Made by a program: the position numbers and the translations under genes. From NCBI GenBank assembly GCA_008508345.1, contig QNGE01000119.1, positions 212,862 to 276,861 of the forward strand: 64,000 nt of DNA, read 5' to 3'. Every line of letters begins with the position of its first letter. Positions within the stretch are counted from its first letter, which is position 1. Below are positions 1 through 14,902 of this stretch, in pieces. This stretch comes from Paragonimus westermani (lineage: Eukaryota > Platyhelminthes > Trematoda > Plagiorchiida > Troglotrematidae). Below the pieces are notes generated by a model. It was not told where the DNA came from and did no database searches. It was given only the letters and a program-made list of their open reading frames with translations.

Positions 1-3000
1 AGGAAGTCATTGTAGTACCGGCCATACAAGTCTATCACAACACCTTATTCAGGCCCTCTTGATTACTCAGCCAGGTGCCAATCGCATGTGGTTAAGTGAA
101 AAACAAAAGACTTCCAATAATTTTGGAACTCTTTTTATTTAGGACAAACTATCTTTTCATATCTGATATTTTTTTGTCCATAGGTGGCAAGACCTTTGCT
201 AGCGGTGCAACTATGTGTGACGAGTACAGAGTGGATGACAGATCGGCCTGAAAAAATAATCAATAGGCACATCCCTTCTAATCTGTTGACGAACCTCCGG
301 TTTTAAAACTGGCTGATTTATTCATCTTGTCACAAACGCAGCAAGCCAGTAGTTAACAACACTAAGAAAGCATTAGCTGCATGAGAACTGTGACAAGAAA
401 ACTTCGTTGGACTGATCACTGCAGGACTTTAACGTGTTAGCGTTTCAACCAAGCAGCCGAAGCTAGCTGAGATTAATTCCTCCAAAAACTTTCAGTTCAC
501 TCATGACGGGGATGCTACAGTATAAGAGAAATGCTAACGATTTACCGGTTGACGGCGAGACTCAAACTGAAGATCTCTTGACCATACAAAAAATTAACCG
601 CCAAATACTCTGAATGTCACAACAAACATTTTACCAGATAAGCCTCTGAACTTCAGACTGCAAACGCTTATATTCCGTTACTCATTTGAATGTGGAAGAA
701 AATAGGCCGATAGTGTACGGTCTTTGTCCAGAAAAATTCCGCCACATCTTTACGAGTGCACATATCAGACCGTTTATATATCGATTTGAGAAAGAAAATG
801 AAACAGTGGAATGAACCAAATAGCACAATTCACAATGGTTTTCACTACCATGGTGGCGACAACTGTGCAAACAGCTGTTTCCGAACACAACACAGGTTTG
901 GACTTTCGGACAGCAACAGCTCCAGTAAAGCAGTTTTCGGTTGTGTAACACAGAATTCTGAACGGGAAACACCGTTACCGGATTGCATTAGTGTTACGTC
1001 AGTAGATAATACCGACATGCATCGAACTACGCAGGCTCCTGGTTTCTATAGTTGGCGGTAACGTTATGTGTCTGTGTGACCTGTTGTTCGACCTCCTTCT
1101 GGATATGCTACATGCAAAACTTACTACAGCTGTTTTTCCACAGTATTATTTTCAGCAGAAAAGTGATGGTAATTGAAATTTCACGTACTTCCACCAAATT
1201 TCCCAGCACTCATTTAATGATACCATGTTCTGTAAAAATACAACCTTTATGAATATGACTGCCTTCGATTCAAACAAGTGGTAGATGGGCACATTCGGGG
1301 TTTTCGTAGCTAGCCCATCATTCACCATTGCTTAAGCTGCAATAAGGTGCCTACTTGCAGAACTGGATTCATCATTATAAGTGTTTATGTAAAACTTTTC
1401 AAATGGCTCCAAAATGACCCAGATTACATCACAGAAGTGAATAACATTATGGGAAGTTGCACCCAGCCACGTTACAAACACTAGCATAAAACCAGTTGTC
1501 AACGATCACCACCGGTGTGTAGTGATTGGTGTACGGCATTTTCCGTCCCATGGATGTCACGAATGAGGTCAGCTGAGACGAAGCAAATATTGACTTTATC
1601 AATCACACAGTTTTGGGGTCCACTTGCAAAACACCTGTGTTCAGAATCACTTCTGATGATGAATATTGTTATCAGTGCCAGTGGGGAACAGTTCTAGCAT
1701 CTGAAGAAGTGTGTTTACATGTTTCTTACTAACTGTTACGTCTCCATACAAGCATATACGGTTATTCGCGTTCCATATGACGTTCTTGGACAGCCAACGT
1801 ATACTGCTTTAACTTATGTTCACCACAATGTATCCGATTAGCCTATACTTTTCTGTGGAGAATGGAAATGTAATTCTCACTGACAAGCTCAAGTCAGTGA
1901 TAGTTCTATCAGACAATTCGACCTTACTCGCTATCTTTGGGATTAAATAAGCACAATGTTTGGATATTCTTATTAGGTCTGAGTAATAAGTTTGCCCTGT
2001 TATTCCTTTCAAATCCGCCCTCAGTGGTGTTATATCTGTTGTCACTAGATTGCAATACTTCGGGACACCTTTTGTATGTCTATTGCATTTATCTAACGTT
2101 TCGGTTCTAAACCGAAAGTCACAAGATGAGGGGTCTCTAATTAGACGCAAGAATAATACACTGCACACCATGCTACCTTTAGACCGACCGACCCAACATA
2201 GTGAGCTGAAGAACAGTTTAGCATGATGGCAATCTTACTATTCCGATAGCCTGGTCCACCCCATCAAGCTACGCGAGTGCGAACAAACCTCTAGCACGTT
2301 CAGCACAGAACACGGTGAACTATCATGATACCTCACATATTAACCACCTCCGTAAGCGTCATTCCGAGTATCAATTGTGTTGTGACGTTCAACGTGCGTC
2401 ACCTTATGGATACCTTTACGGTACCAAAGCTCATGACCAAAGTTCTTGTTAGTGAAGCAATGATGCTTTTAGATGCCGTCTTAAGAAGACTTTCAGTGAT
2501 TATCATTTGCTACCTACAAATTAACCTGTCGGTAGTGATTTGTTTCGATCGGGGAAACCCCATCGAAATGCATGGGCGTGTGCGCACATGCAGGCATGCA
2601 TATGACATTCGTTCACATTGCCCACGTTCAGTTATTGGTCTTCCTTCTTGCCCGAATTCAACACTCGTTGGTGTTGATCTGTTCACAAGTTTCGTTCAGT
2701 TTGTCTGAGAACGGCTGTGCAAACATCTGGTATGTTACGAATCTTAGTAAGGCAACTTGAAATACCCAACCTCTATCACACGCTCAATACCCCTGATTTA
2801 CCCAAATCGATGGTTGCAACATATAAAGCCGATGTCTCTAAAAAGTAGTACGCTAATTCATAGAGGTTACTGATCAACGTTTTATACACACACCATCAAA
2901 CTATTCCCATTAGCGCATTAGTCTGTAATACACAGTATACGTTAAACATTTGTATCGCATCTACTCGGAGCACTTCCAAAACACAATTACTCGTTCGAAG

Positions 3001-6000
3001 GTGTCTATGCGATGGCAGCTTATGTAAGTCTCCACAACTGCCGCCTGACAAGCTGACTGAAATATACACCATGTAATTGTAACGAGTTTGAACCGCAGTG
3101 GTTTCTTGATTGGAGAACGTTCCGCCAATCAGTGTGCGCACACAAGCCGCTATGGACGGAATTATGGTCATACAGACGCCAACCAATCATAGACCACGAC
3201 TAACTGCTGTTGAACACGTATGTTTCAAACCACCGATTTGCTAGATGCAAGGTCGTGGATCGACACAACAGCAAACTGGTCAATCAGAACGTGAGGGCGC
3301 TTGTCGTTTAATAGCAGTCTCAAATACTGTTGCTCCTCTATAAAAAGATAGTTTTTTCTAATAAATTAAGATTGCTTAGGGCCACTCAAATTCCTGTTCT
3401 GACACTCCTCGATTGGGTAGTTCGGTACGTGGCAGTAATGCAGGAATTGCATTGTTGTGTCATGTACCCCATTTACTCCGGACATTGTACCCCATTTCGA
3501 TATATACTATAAACCCCGAGTCTGTGTCATATGGACTTTTCGTGAAAAACTGCTTGCACATAAGCAAATGCCAACTAGCTTCCGCATACTGGGATGTGAG
3601 GCTGCTCTGGTGGATCATTATTTCAAGGAATGGCGGGCACCGTCAGCTAAGGTAGCCTATCTCTTCATCTGTCACATTACATGGTGGAGCGGTTAGCATG
3701 ACTGCGAAGCGTATGTAGTTTTCTTCCGGGCAAAAGGCATTCGATCACACGGGAGATAGCCAGTCGATTTAATAGATCAAGGTGCATTGTCAGTCGTTTA
3801 TTGAAGAGCATACCCTCGTATGTGAATGATTATAGAAGGTGAAGATCCGCAATGCTATCTAAACGAGACAACCCTCAGAGTTCTATGTTAGAGGTCTGTT
3901 ACAGCTAAGAGTAACTCAGAATTGAACCAATTGCGTTTTCAGAAATATCACACTGCCTTCCACTAGATTGTCGAAAGATCAGAAGATCGGGTTCGATCAC
4001 ACTCAGCTTTTGAAACTGATGTCTGAGGAACACCTTAATGAGTTGTGATGCCTTTTTTATAGAATGCATGTACTGAATCAGCTAGCGTGTTACCTTGATT
4101 TGATCCTAACCCAGAAACTATTGGAAGTATTTAGTCAAGTATGGAAACTTGCAACGGGCCATCCCTCCAAAGTAAAGCTGGGGGATTTCCGAAGGTAGGG
4201 ACGGAATAATTTAGATCCGTTTATCAGTAACGCACTGGAAGACCACATCAAAGTTTCGAAACAGATGAGAGGAAAGGCGTTCAAATAGCTTCCTCTGAAG
4301 TCATAGATACAAACACGTTTTACTGGCCTATCACGGCCATTTTTGAAACTTCCTCATTAACACACCGACAACAGGCAATTTACAGATAATTTCCGAATTT
4401 TCTAGTGTGTAACTTGTCCAATTAGAGGTGAATCGCGGAACGCATATCCCGTGATCTTCAGAATGATAGAACTATCCCTAAAAACAAGTTAGGTGTATCT
4501 GTTCTTTATTAAGGAACACATGTTTGTATATTCCCTCCTATACTGGGACTAACAAATTGTTAATAACTTCAGATATCTGGCCAATGAGTTCACCGACTTA
4601 CATTTGGATAGGTGCACAAATCTGTATCCGGTTGAAACCGCACCTAATGGTGGAAATACGGGAAAATCTACACAAATGATTGCACAGCAGTCCAGTTTCA
4701 GTATTGTTACTGATATGTCTCATCCTTTCTTAGATCTCATCAGTGACAACCCTACTAGTCACATCAGACCATACAATTAAGTGAATGGGCAGTTCACAAC
4801 AAACACTGTTCTCGTGGGCAGCACAAATCCATCCAGGTTTAAAATCACAAGTAAAGAATATAACAGCCGACTTCTCAAAACAAAATGAGTATGAAAACTT
4901 CCAGACTGTTCTGTACAATCCAAGACCAGCGCGTTGCTTTGATGTCTGCTCTGACGATGCGTCTTTCAACAAGACAAACAGTCGCAACGAATAATATCAC
5001 CGCTATTTCACAAGACTGACGATGTGTTGGTGTGTATGGATCAAACAGACGCGGCATCTGTCCACCTCGTCTCCCCCATCTGTGGACAAGTTTTACCCAC
5101 CTCATCTCTCTTGCGGCTCGCACCTTATAGCAACACGCTTGTCACAGGTCACGCATGAGGTGCTTGGTAAGACAAACTCCAAACTTTTGTCGAAGAACCG
5201 CGGCATTAATCAAGTGCGAACTGGCGTTTGGATTATTATGGTTTTATTTACGATAACACAGTAACACCACACAACACGGTGTGCGTGTAGAGTGATTGAT
5301 GTTCTACTTCAGTCGTCATGAATACATGTTACTGACTGTTCAGCTTACATCTAAGGGATAAGGTTGGTTTAGTAAGTCACAAATCCATGCTGTTAACTGA
5401 GTCCAAGGATCGAACACTGGAACACCCGGAAAGAAGGTACAGATGGGAAATCCCCAACTGTCCCTTTAATTCCAGCAACAGTAGTTTAGTGACACCAGAA
5501 TTCATCTGTGCATGTCCAACGAAAAAAGAATTTCTAAAGATGATTAGTTGAAGAATTGTGCAGTGGAATATGAACTCATCAAAGGGTCGATAACACCTAT
5601 TTCTGTTATGGTGCCCAGCATACAGCGTTTCCAGAATACCAAGTGCACATATAGTGATATAAAAAGCTCTCCAAACAGAACGAAATGAGCACTAATGAAT
5701 CTGAAGCTCTTAGGGAGGACTTTTCCCAGTATCTTTGCATTTATAAATCGTCCATACTTGGGAATGAACATATTGGTCTGTCATCCTTAACTTGGAAGAG
5801 ATTTGGCATTTATCGAGAGTATTCAGACACGAGCCACTAGAAGAATTATGGGGCCAAGAAAAGTCCCCTGCCTAGGAGGTTAGTAGAAGTTGGTCAAATC
5901 TCGGTGAATCACGGGTATCTCAAGGGAGACCGAGTCCTTATCTGAGAAATACCACAAATCTCGGGTCGTACACATCTACTGTCACCAAACAAGGATGAAC

Positions 6001-7159
6001 ATCTAGGGGGTCGCTAGTTAGGATTGGGTTAAGAACTAGACAGGTAACCTTGCGGACAGTTATGGTCTTCACACTGGAACGCACTGCACGATAATGTGGT
6101 CACTGATGAATCGGTTGACAGTGTTGAACTTTCGCTCAGTCGACACATACATGAAAGACAGCAGGCATTACAGGTATCCTGGTTTCCACAGGTCGTTACT
6201 TGCGCATACCTGACGGGATGTTGTGTTAGAGCGTTTCATTGTTGACTGTTGGTATGACTGCACAGACAGAACTACACAAATAAAGATCTTTTCGTCTGTT
6301 GTAACAACCTATAAATCTGTGGAGCTGTGAAGGAATGTTGTCTTCGGTGTTGGTGGGTTCAAGTACAAAACGATTTTTCAAGATTAACCCTAAACGCCTA
6401 TCACTATATAGACCCAACGTCATCCGTGGCATTCCTATTGACAGAACGGGCGAATTATCGATTAGGAAGTGTAAACATTCATCAGAAATCATGTAATGGT
6501 TTTTCATCTAATGGTTTCATTCGGCTAAGTGGTCCACACACAGAAAAATTTGGCGTGTTGTAAAGCTTATTCAGTCAGTCAGTGTGAGCTATAAAAACCG
6601 TCACAGAGTGGAGTTTATTATATTCCAGCAGTATACATCGTTAAATGTTCCATAGTCAACAAACATTTCTGATTAATCGATATGACTTCAAGTAATGTTT
6701 CTACTACGATTGAATTCTAGTTTAGTCAGTTTTTGAATGTTGTATCCTAGTATGGTAGCACAAGTAATGCTCCCGTTGAATGTTGATCATTAAACACGCA
6801 CTGCTCTAGTGAGGAAGTGCGATCGCACCACACTACTCACCCCACCACTACTCAGTAGTGGGACAGCAACATCGATTTTGACATCGAAGTGGCCGTGGGA
6901 AAAATACAAGAAGGAACATTGGAGTGCAGCATCGCACGAAATGGTTCTTGTTACATAAAGGAACTGAGCATGGGCGACAGTGGCAACCGTGACGTTCTGA
7001 GACGAGTGTCGTACGCAGATGTTTTTGATTGTGGTCCTGTCATCATCATCATCATCATAGACAGCAATACATCAGTGGTTAACACTAATGCTTAACTGCC
7101 ACACAACCATGAAGAAACAGCAAACCCTATATAGAAAGAGAGAACGAAAAAGAAGGGGA
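1..7159. other. No gene recognised
   Basis: I read both strands and found only short, stop-limited frames (longest 127 codons at 2325-2708 plus and 120 at 1809-2171 minus) without known domains. A + frame near 4005-4230 (YLDLILTQK, then HPSKVKLGDF) faintly recalls the end of a LINE endonuclease but is too weak to call. Confidence 0.5.
7042..7059. repeat. (CAT)6 trinucleotide run
   Basis: Six catcat units, short and perfect. Confidence 0.9.
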
Positions 7160-7560
7160 CGGGAAGGGACCTAACTACTGAAAATGACTACGTCCCTATT
7201 CAAACGTTCAGCATCAAGGTGCCTACANNNNNNNNNNNNNNNNNNNNNNNNNNNNNNNNNNNNNNNNNNNNNNNNNNNNNNNNNNNNNNNNNNNNNNNNN
7301 NNNNNNNNNNNNNNNNNNNNNNNNNNNNNNNNNNNNNNNNNNNNNNNNNNNNNNNNNGGTACGTTTTTCAGGAAGAGATGCCAACCATCTTCCAACCCCC
7401 AACCTGGAGGACCAGGAGACTGTGGTTTGTCAGACCTCTACCTGTTGGCCTGCCTGGTATGAGTAACTCTGTCCAGTTTAGCCCAAAAGGTCATCGAGAT
7501 GCGCAAGCCGTCACACCACGTCAAGGTCCAGTCTCACCGTGACGGATGTGGTCCTGTTGA
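7160..7560 (+). repeat. LINE 3'-end-like repeat interrupted by assembly gap
   Basis: The flanks of the N run read ctaactactgaaaatgacta, cgtccctattcaaacg, catcaaggtgcctac on the left. On the right are ccaacctggaggaccagga, gtcatcgagatgcgcaagcc and caccacgtcaaggtcc. This style is familiar from 3' regions of animal non-LTR elements, where a 'GGTCATCGAGRCRCGCAAGCC..CCACCAC' stretch is common. The right side is open in + frames (7358-7542), but no protein domain is visible. Family assignment rests on memory of such repeats and is weak. Confidence 0.4.
7228..7357. other. Assembly gap (130 N)
   Basis: There are 130 consecutive N bases. The flanks look like one repeat, which may explain why the assembly broke here. 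ORFs spanning it are not meaningful. Confidence 0.99.
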
Positions 7561-10500
7561 AACGCATAATCCATAGATTGGGTTTCCGAATAAATAGCCC
7601 TTGTGCCATCCGCGTTCTTGGTTCGCAACACTACTTATGCGACCAAATCTTATAGAATTACGCTGCCATCTAGGAAGTTAAAACGGACTGAGCTCCTTCA
7701 CGGTTCAAGTTAGTAAACCGAAAATCACCACTGATCTACGGACTCCAATAAGTCTGAGACAAACGGCACAACTAAATTGCGAATGGGTTAGTATCAACAA
7801 ATATCATCTGCCGTTCCTATAGTACGATATGTGGTCAGAGTTCACCGGGTACGCATATGTGATGAGTGGTAGCAAACACGAAACTGGTCGTATGCTTCGG
7901 TCGTTAAACACATACCACTTATGCCCTTACTCTCCACAGATTTAGTGTCTTTCAGAACGTCTCTTCAAAGTGACTCATTATTAACTAATGAACACGCAAG
8001 ATTTGGATAGATTTAGCCATTGTTCAGTGTCAAGAGTGCAACTAACTGTCTAAGGGTTTGACTTGTTGAAGGACTTGGAGTGGGTTCAAACAAGTCGCGC
8101 GGGAATATCTTCGTGATCGGAAACTAATTTCATGGTTCAATAAAAGGTTATAGAGATGCTAAAATCAGTCAAGGTTACGTTGTAAAATCATCGCATTTTG
8201 AAGTGTTTATGTGACCTTACCGACAGTGTAGTGTCCCATAAGACGTGAATTAATCACGTCAACGGTATAAATAGAATTAAAATTATAGTACGGGAGAACA
8301 TAAAATATAAATGAGGGCAAGGTATTGTGAGGCTCAAAGTCATAAACAACATAATACTAATTTTGTTACCTCACTAAATACGAACACCGCAGTAAGTGAT
8401 CAGGTTTATTTTTGAGATAGAAGACTGATCAGACACGTGATAGAATAGAGCTTGAGAACATTTTCCTGATTGATGCAAAATGGGGCGCAGTTGACATATT
8501 GATCGTCGTTGCGTTTGGCCTTTGAAGGATGAGAACAAAACCACCAGATAATTAACAGTGTTGATTGAGAGAAAGTGTTAAACAGACTCACCAATCAATT
8601 CTGAAAATCTATCCTGAAAAAGTAAGGTGATACTCAAAGTGGGATGCGAGGTCTAATTACAATGTCGTCAGTGTTATGGTTCCATAACACTAGAAAAACC
8701 GGAGCATTTCTGTTCCTCCTTGATGTGCACGAAGGGTTGTATACGATTTCTACTGTCGAGAGCACTCGGAGACTAACTATTCAAGTAGACGGGAACACGT
8801 ATGTAAACATGATATAATTGTGTGAAGCCATCGATGAGCTGATATATGCAGTTTCGAGATGTACAGTCATATCTAGAAATGAATAACAAGCCACTATAAT
8901 TTTGCGCTCTTGTGCCATGAAGAAACTAAGAAAAAGGTTCTTGAGTTACAACAATTCAAAAGAATTGTCAATCAAAATCCCCTAGATCGATGCATCAATA
9001 GCAGAGGTGAGAAACGATTGAACATGAAGCACTCCCTCAGTCCACGTGACTTTCTCTCCAGGAACATGATTCAAACGCTGACAGTCAACACCTGCCGAAT
9101 TACCGCACTTGTGATACTACAAGAAAAGGGATTCTTTTTAAACATTTACGCTGTATGAATAGTATTGCATTGCTTACTTTGTGTGCCATTTCGTTTCTTG
9201 GTTGGCTACAAGACAGTGGAATTTTCCACTGATACTCCAACTAACATCGGTCTCAATTTTTACCCGGATGTTGAATATTGTTTTTTAATTTCCCTGAAGG
9301 ATGGAGATGTCAAAATGTGAGACCATGGTGGACTTTTAGCTGCCTAGTAGCTTTCAAAAGAAGCTTCCGGCCAGAGTGAACATATGGTGTCTTTTTAATA
9401 CAAATACACTCATTCAAGACGATTAAATTAAATAAATTCGTCCGAACAACCATCGGCTGTCACACAGAAGAACATCAGTTGCTGTGCACTGCGACGTGTT
9501 GTCGACAAATTCGACTCCGTGTCCGATTCCGTTAACGTGTAGAATCATTTTTGGTTTCTATTGTAAAATCCGGAAAATACACCCTGGATCGACCACGGAG
9601 TAGAAATACACCCAACAAAAATCAAACTTTCCTGCTTGTATTAAAGAAAACGAAAAGTTTTGGTGCTGAAAATAACGTGACTGACCCTGCAAACTGTTCG
9701 CAATTCCAATCAAAATACGAGTGTGAAAAGTCACTTGGTTCCGCTCCAAAACGTCTGTGACAGGAATAAACACAGGGTATTTATATGGTCCATGATGACT
9801 CACAAACGTTTTCAAATCAGAAGGTTGCAATACAATTACCAAAAATAGTAGCCTGTCACTAAGCCACCAATGAGCATGGCGGAATGAGGGTCGAATAGGT
9901 TACCTCTGGATTGTTCGGACAACTTCCGTTCATCCTGATTGGGCAAGATGGTTTTCCCGAGGAAGGACGTGGTTTTCGGTAGACAAAATGGATCTCTGAC
10001 AGTTTCATACAAGACTGAGCATACACACTTTGGCTCAAAGTTTAAGGCAATGAAACAGAGCTCCCTTCCTTGCTTGATATTCCCCAATGAGTTGACCATA
10101 TGATCTGTTTCAATCGAAGAAGCCCTCCGTATTGACCAAGAAGTGTAGTTTGTACATCAGAAGGGACTTCTTTTCGATCCGAATGTAATAATTCCAGTGT
10201 GGTACAACGTTTGCTGAACACGAGTGTTTAGGTGGAAGTGAAGAAAGACATCACTGATGACGCTGTAAACTACGTTGAGCAAGCCTCCCACTGAATGCAA
10301 CACATATCTACTGCCAAACATCGACTTTTTCGCAGGCCCAGCCTTATGCACCTAAGTATGGCAGTATATTGAAGATACACTCCGTTTAAGTATTCACTGA
10401 CATCAAAAAATGCATCCCGTATATATTGGGCTTATTTGATAGTGAAATTAGTTGCTGACCAACCGTGACTGAAGAATGAGAAATAAAAGCTATTCTGCTT

Positions 10501-12339
10501 CCAAATTTTTGAAGGTACCTCTCGACCGAATGAACAAGTCGAACTGCCCTCGTTTGTTGTAATGGAATTATCATTAGACCGGAGGTGTTTTATGATAGCA
10601 GAAGATCGATTCCCATACATTCCCATGAAAACTTCTTAATCCCAATTTTCCGTTCCAAAGGAACTGAGCCTCTTACATGCGGACAACGACTAATCTGAAA
10701 AGTAGTACACACCTCCAGTTCCTGTAAATATACTACAAATGCATAATAATCCGAAAGATTCCTGATAACCCGAAGCATAGTTTCATCAGTAAAAGCGAAA
10801 ATACATCGTAAGCACAATGAATCAAGCGGACAGATCGCTTCTGGGATCAGGAATGGCTGCGAATACATCGTGCATGTTCGTCCATTGCAGTACGTCATCT
10901 CTCATTTTAGACTTTCGCTAAACGCAATCTGAGATCGAAATAGTGTGTACACACGATATGTCTACCAATTCTGGCCGACATCTGTCAGTCCTAATAGTTG
11001 TTTGTATAATCCTAAGCAGTGTGATCAACTCTCCAAATTGCTGTTTTACTGTGCACTGGCTGAACAGAAAAACAATTCAACGTAGGCGTGAACGTATGTA
11101 GTACGTAAACACTACTCGATCATACGAAATTCGTACCTCGACCATTCGCTGTATAACCACGCAATGAATTGGGCTATGGACCAGTGCGCGTTCAAACCAA
11201 CTACCAGTTTTCTCATGTGCAGCCATGACTGAGGTCGTACACAGAGTCAATGCTACTCGATACCACAACATTCGTTTGCCACAGTTCCAACATGGATTAT
11301 CATGACATCCTGAAGGCGTCTTACTGGGGAAATCTTTCTGTAGCACTCGCCCAACATACGCTGGTCATTTCAAAGTTGGGGAAAGCTTGCAATTATTAGA
11401 GACTGAAAAATGATTAGAACAAGCGCAAAACTTACAAAGTAGAAAGCTGCGAAATTAGGAAACTGAAAAATGGTATAAAGAAAATGAGTTGCTATGGTGT
11501 TAACATACTTTGTTAGAGTGGAAAACTGTTTATTTTCATGCGAATTGACTGAGACGGCGTTTACCGCGGGGTTCACAAGTTAGTTTTTGACGCCGTATTT
11601 TTCAAGTTTATTGTTTTCAGCTCACCAGGATTGGTCATCGTCGGTTTAGGTTAAAGATTCGGGTTTACTTTATCTAAAGCATTGAGATACTAAGAAGGTA
11701 TTTGTTACGGAATGTTAGTGTTTCGATGTTAACCTGTTTGAAGCATATTAAAAAGTCATTCTGAATATTGTAAGGTATTCACACAAAGTCTAGTATGAAT
11801 GAAGCCAAACAGTTTGGAAGTCATGTTTGACATGCTTTCAATATAAGGATTGAGAAGAACACAGCGTTACGAGCAAACTGTAACACGCAAATTTCCAAAC
11901 AATTTGGATGGCCTTTCTCACGAGTGTTGTAAGTGAATGTCGTATTCTGAATACCAGTGGACCTTGCAACAACGAATGGTATGGACACGGTATGCTAAAA
12001 AGTTAAGGTCAGGGTAACCTGATAAAGTACATAAGTCCTCTGCGTAAATACCGTTGGTTAACGTGGTTCGATATACAGGACCTCGATACTCTACAGTAGT
12101 TTTATGTTGGTTCTATCTATGAGCACAATGTAGGTGCGGAGGTGGCCGGTCGTATGACTGGTTTGTGAGATGCCTTTCGCTGCGGACAACTCTTAGTTTT
12201 TCGTTCGGTTATCCCTCTTGTTGCTAACTCAAGCTCACTGCAGTATTGGCTGATGTGGCCATCTGGGAGGGTCATTGGCCGTCTTCGGACGCAACTACCG
12301 GATTGTTCTGCAGATGTAGAGATTGCAGCAGCTTTTGTA
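7561..12339. other. No gene recognised
   Basis: Only scattered short frames. The minus strand from 10898 down to 9558 has several adjacent open pieces (102, 64, 62, 64, 87, 94 codons), which could be an old element, but no domain is recognisable. Confidence 0.45.
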
Positions 12340-13020
12340 AACGATTTGCTGACCAGGATGAGAGATTTCTTAACGACTAGGCACGGGCACGTGCATACAT
12401 TGCAATAGATACCTATCGGGAATGGCCTAGTGTGCTGTGAATGTTGTCTCATCGAATTCAGATAAACACAAGAAAATCTACAGGTAAAACGTGAACGCCA
12501 CTCACGACTGGTCGCAATTGTCGCTGACCCAGATTTTCCCGTCACCACCTTTCGAAAATAAGCACTGGACTCGAGTCTCGCTATTGTTAGTGCTCGTCAG
12601 CAGTACATATCCTTGTCATGGCCGGAATGAACACTGCAATCAAGCTTTCATGTGGCAACCGTGTCGACTAATGCGTCACTGACCTCATATGAGGTACGAC
12701 TGATTTATCCAGTGCAAGCGCTCAGCCACATTCGTTGACTGCGAAGCATACGGGAATGCAGCAGCTACAATCATTTGTAAGTGATGCTCAACTTTTGTCA
12801 ACCAAACCCCTCACTACTTACCAGTGCAAGCTGCACGACAAGGTAATCAGGTTCACTGTTTCATTTCGGTCCAACCAACACAGCGTACGTATGAATGAAT
12901 TTCAACAGCCGGCAAAGGTCTTCTGGAGTGCTGCTCATCAGAGTGCCCTGTAGCCAGATTGTACCTGTGTGGCTGTACCTTAGGCCGATAACTGATGTTC
13001 GAATTCGGCAAGCCGGTGAG
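12340..13020 (+). repeat. Unknown repeat, copy 1 (with about 390 extra bases)
   Basis: This stretch matches the reverse complement of 14903-15190 in two blocks. Block one is about 12340-12485 (gctgacca, gagagatttc.taacga, gggaatg, gtgctgt). Block two is about 12843-13020, with the near-identical core cttctggagtgctgctcatc, agagtgccctgta, then ccagattgtacctgtgt. Some 360 bases between the blocks are absent from copy 2, so one copy has gained or lost sequence. No protein is recognisable; the open reading frames here (12117-12548 minus, 12735-12953 plus) cross the blocks and look fortuitous. Confidence 0.8.
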
Positions 13021-14902
13021 TGTTGCACATTCTACGAATGATGATTTTCAGAAACCGTAATAACGCAAAAATGGTCGTGAGTAATTCGTCTTGTTTAAAT
13101 CCACGCAGTACGTGGACGAGTCCGTGCATCATCATCCTAAAATTAAGAAATCTGCTTCTGCGTCAGAGACTGGAAGTCGACAATATTACTCGACACAGTG
13201 TCCGTGCGTTGAATTCAGCATGTGATGATATGGGAAAAGATACCTAGGGAAGACTTGGGGAATAACGTTGCGCTGACTGTTTGCTCAAATTCCCACATTT
13301 CTGATCGCAAGTACTCCCAGCTCCACAGGCGGACTGGTTAGCACGTATTCGTTTTTCTATGATCTCATTTGTGAAGAAATTTTCATAATGATGTCTTGAG
13401 AAATTGACCATCACAAATGTTCGTATTTTGCTGGGTGGCTCCCAGACTTCACTATCTAGCAACCACAGTTGATAAATCGCATTCTACGATTAGGCACCAT
13501 GAACAGGCAGTGTGAAGCTTATTGGGCGCAGTTGGACTCACACTTACCAGTGAAAATGCACTGGAGCTTTATGTGTAAAACTCTCGTGTGGTTCGAAATG
13601 CATAGCACTTCGCTTATGGGGACCTAGTTCTTGGACGCAATGGTCAATGGAGCTAGTGACCCGGAACTTCTATCAAGCTTCCAATGTCAGTGTTTGTAGA
13701 CGACGAAGTCGAACCTATTCATAGCAGAATAAGACATTCATCCATCATGTAACGTGTGGATGCGAGCGTTCGGACAGTGAACATCCATGAAAATGGATCA
13801 GTCGGAGGGATCTGTTCATGATCCTCAAGTTCAGCTGAACTACCTCATTTAGAAGTTATTGCTACCATTCAAAGTCATAGTTCATAATCCAGGACCTTTT
13901 GTTCTTGTCAAACTATAGAAGTACATCATAATAACTTCGCTGAACTTGTATACTCAGCGAGCCAAAAACGTCTACCGGACTAACAAATGCATTTGAAGTG
14001 ATGAGTGGAAGTTGAAACACTGACTGCAGGATTCATTATTAACTTCTTTCATAACGCACCAGCGCCTTTTTAAGGGGTACATAACTTGGCTTCCCAACTA
14101 AGTTCTCGCTTCGGGGAGACTTTGCGTGTTCCACTGAAAGTCACGGAGTTGAAACAGAGTTAATTTTGCCACGTTAAAAACATTGAAGACTAAGTCACTA
14201 GGTTTTGTTGAGTCTGTCTCTTAGGCATAAGTCAATTCCAGACCGAGTCATCTATCCGTACCTAAGTTAATACAGCGATAAATAACATTTTTTAGGGACT
14301 GGTAGCATGCAGTTCATTTTTCTTCACAGAATAATCGGGAATAATAATTAAAAAATGCAGGTTTAATTATCTCCAACTTCGTTAAGTGGACTGTGTGACC
14401 TATGGGACCAACAGTGAATGTGGCTAGGCAATAAGATGAGTCCTGTTCTCTTCTCGTTAGAATCACTTGCATCAGCAACAATGTTGGACAACTCAATCAC
14501 AAATGCGGTGCATGTGGTACGTTGTTGACACGACCACTGCTACTAAGAGGTATCTCCCGATGAAAAAGTATACCAATAGATTGTGATCCTTATGCACCAG
14601 TAATTACCCACCAAACTACTGATCTATAGCAAAACGCTCCAAATTCTGGCTTCATTTCGACAGCACTTGGCAAGGATAACCCTCATTTTGACTGTTACGT
14701 AATTAAAATGTCACTTAACAGTTTTAACAGCTGTCCGAGTTAACGCCTGTGTCTGGATTTTATTCAATTCATTTTGATCTAATAGGTTTATTGAGCACTA
14801 TAAACCCATGCACAATCTATCAAAATCGGTTCAGCCAATACAATCGCATAGGAAATAAAAACTATTTGAAATACTTTTCACAAAATAATATAATACGTAA
14901 CG

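Noticed and set aside
1809..2171. 120-codon minus-strand ORF
   Set aside because: No domain, no splice signals that fit, and no repeat copy seen; treated as chance.
4000..4240. LINE endonuclease end (CYLDLILTQK, HPSKVKLGDF)
   Set aside because: The resemblance to the 'LDLVLT...SDH' region is faint and interrupted by stops, with no following RT blocks.
12117..12548. 143-codon minus-strand ORF, one of the longest in the window
   Set aside because: It crosses the border of the inverted repeat, has no recognisable domain, and the homologous copy at 14.9-15.2 kb is not open in the same frame.
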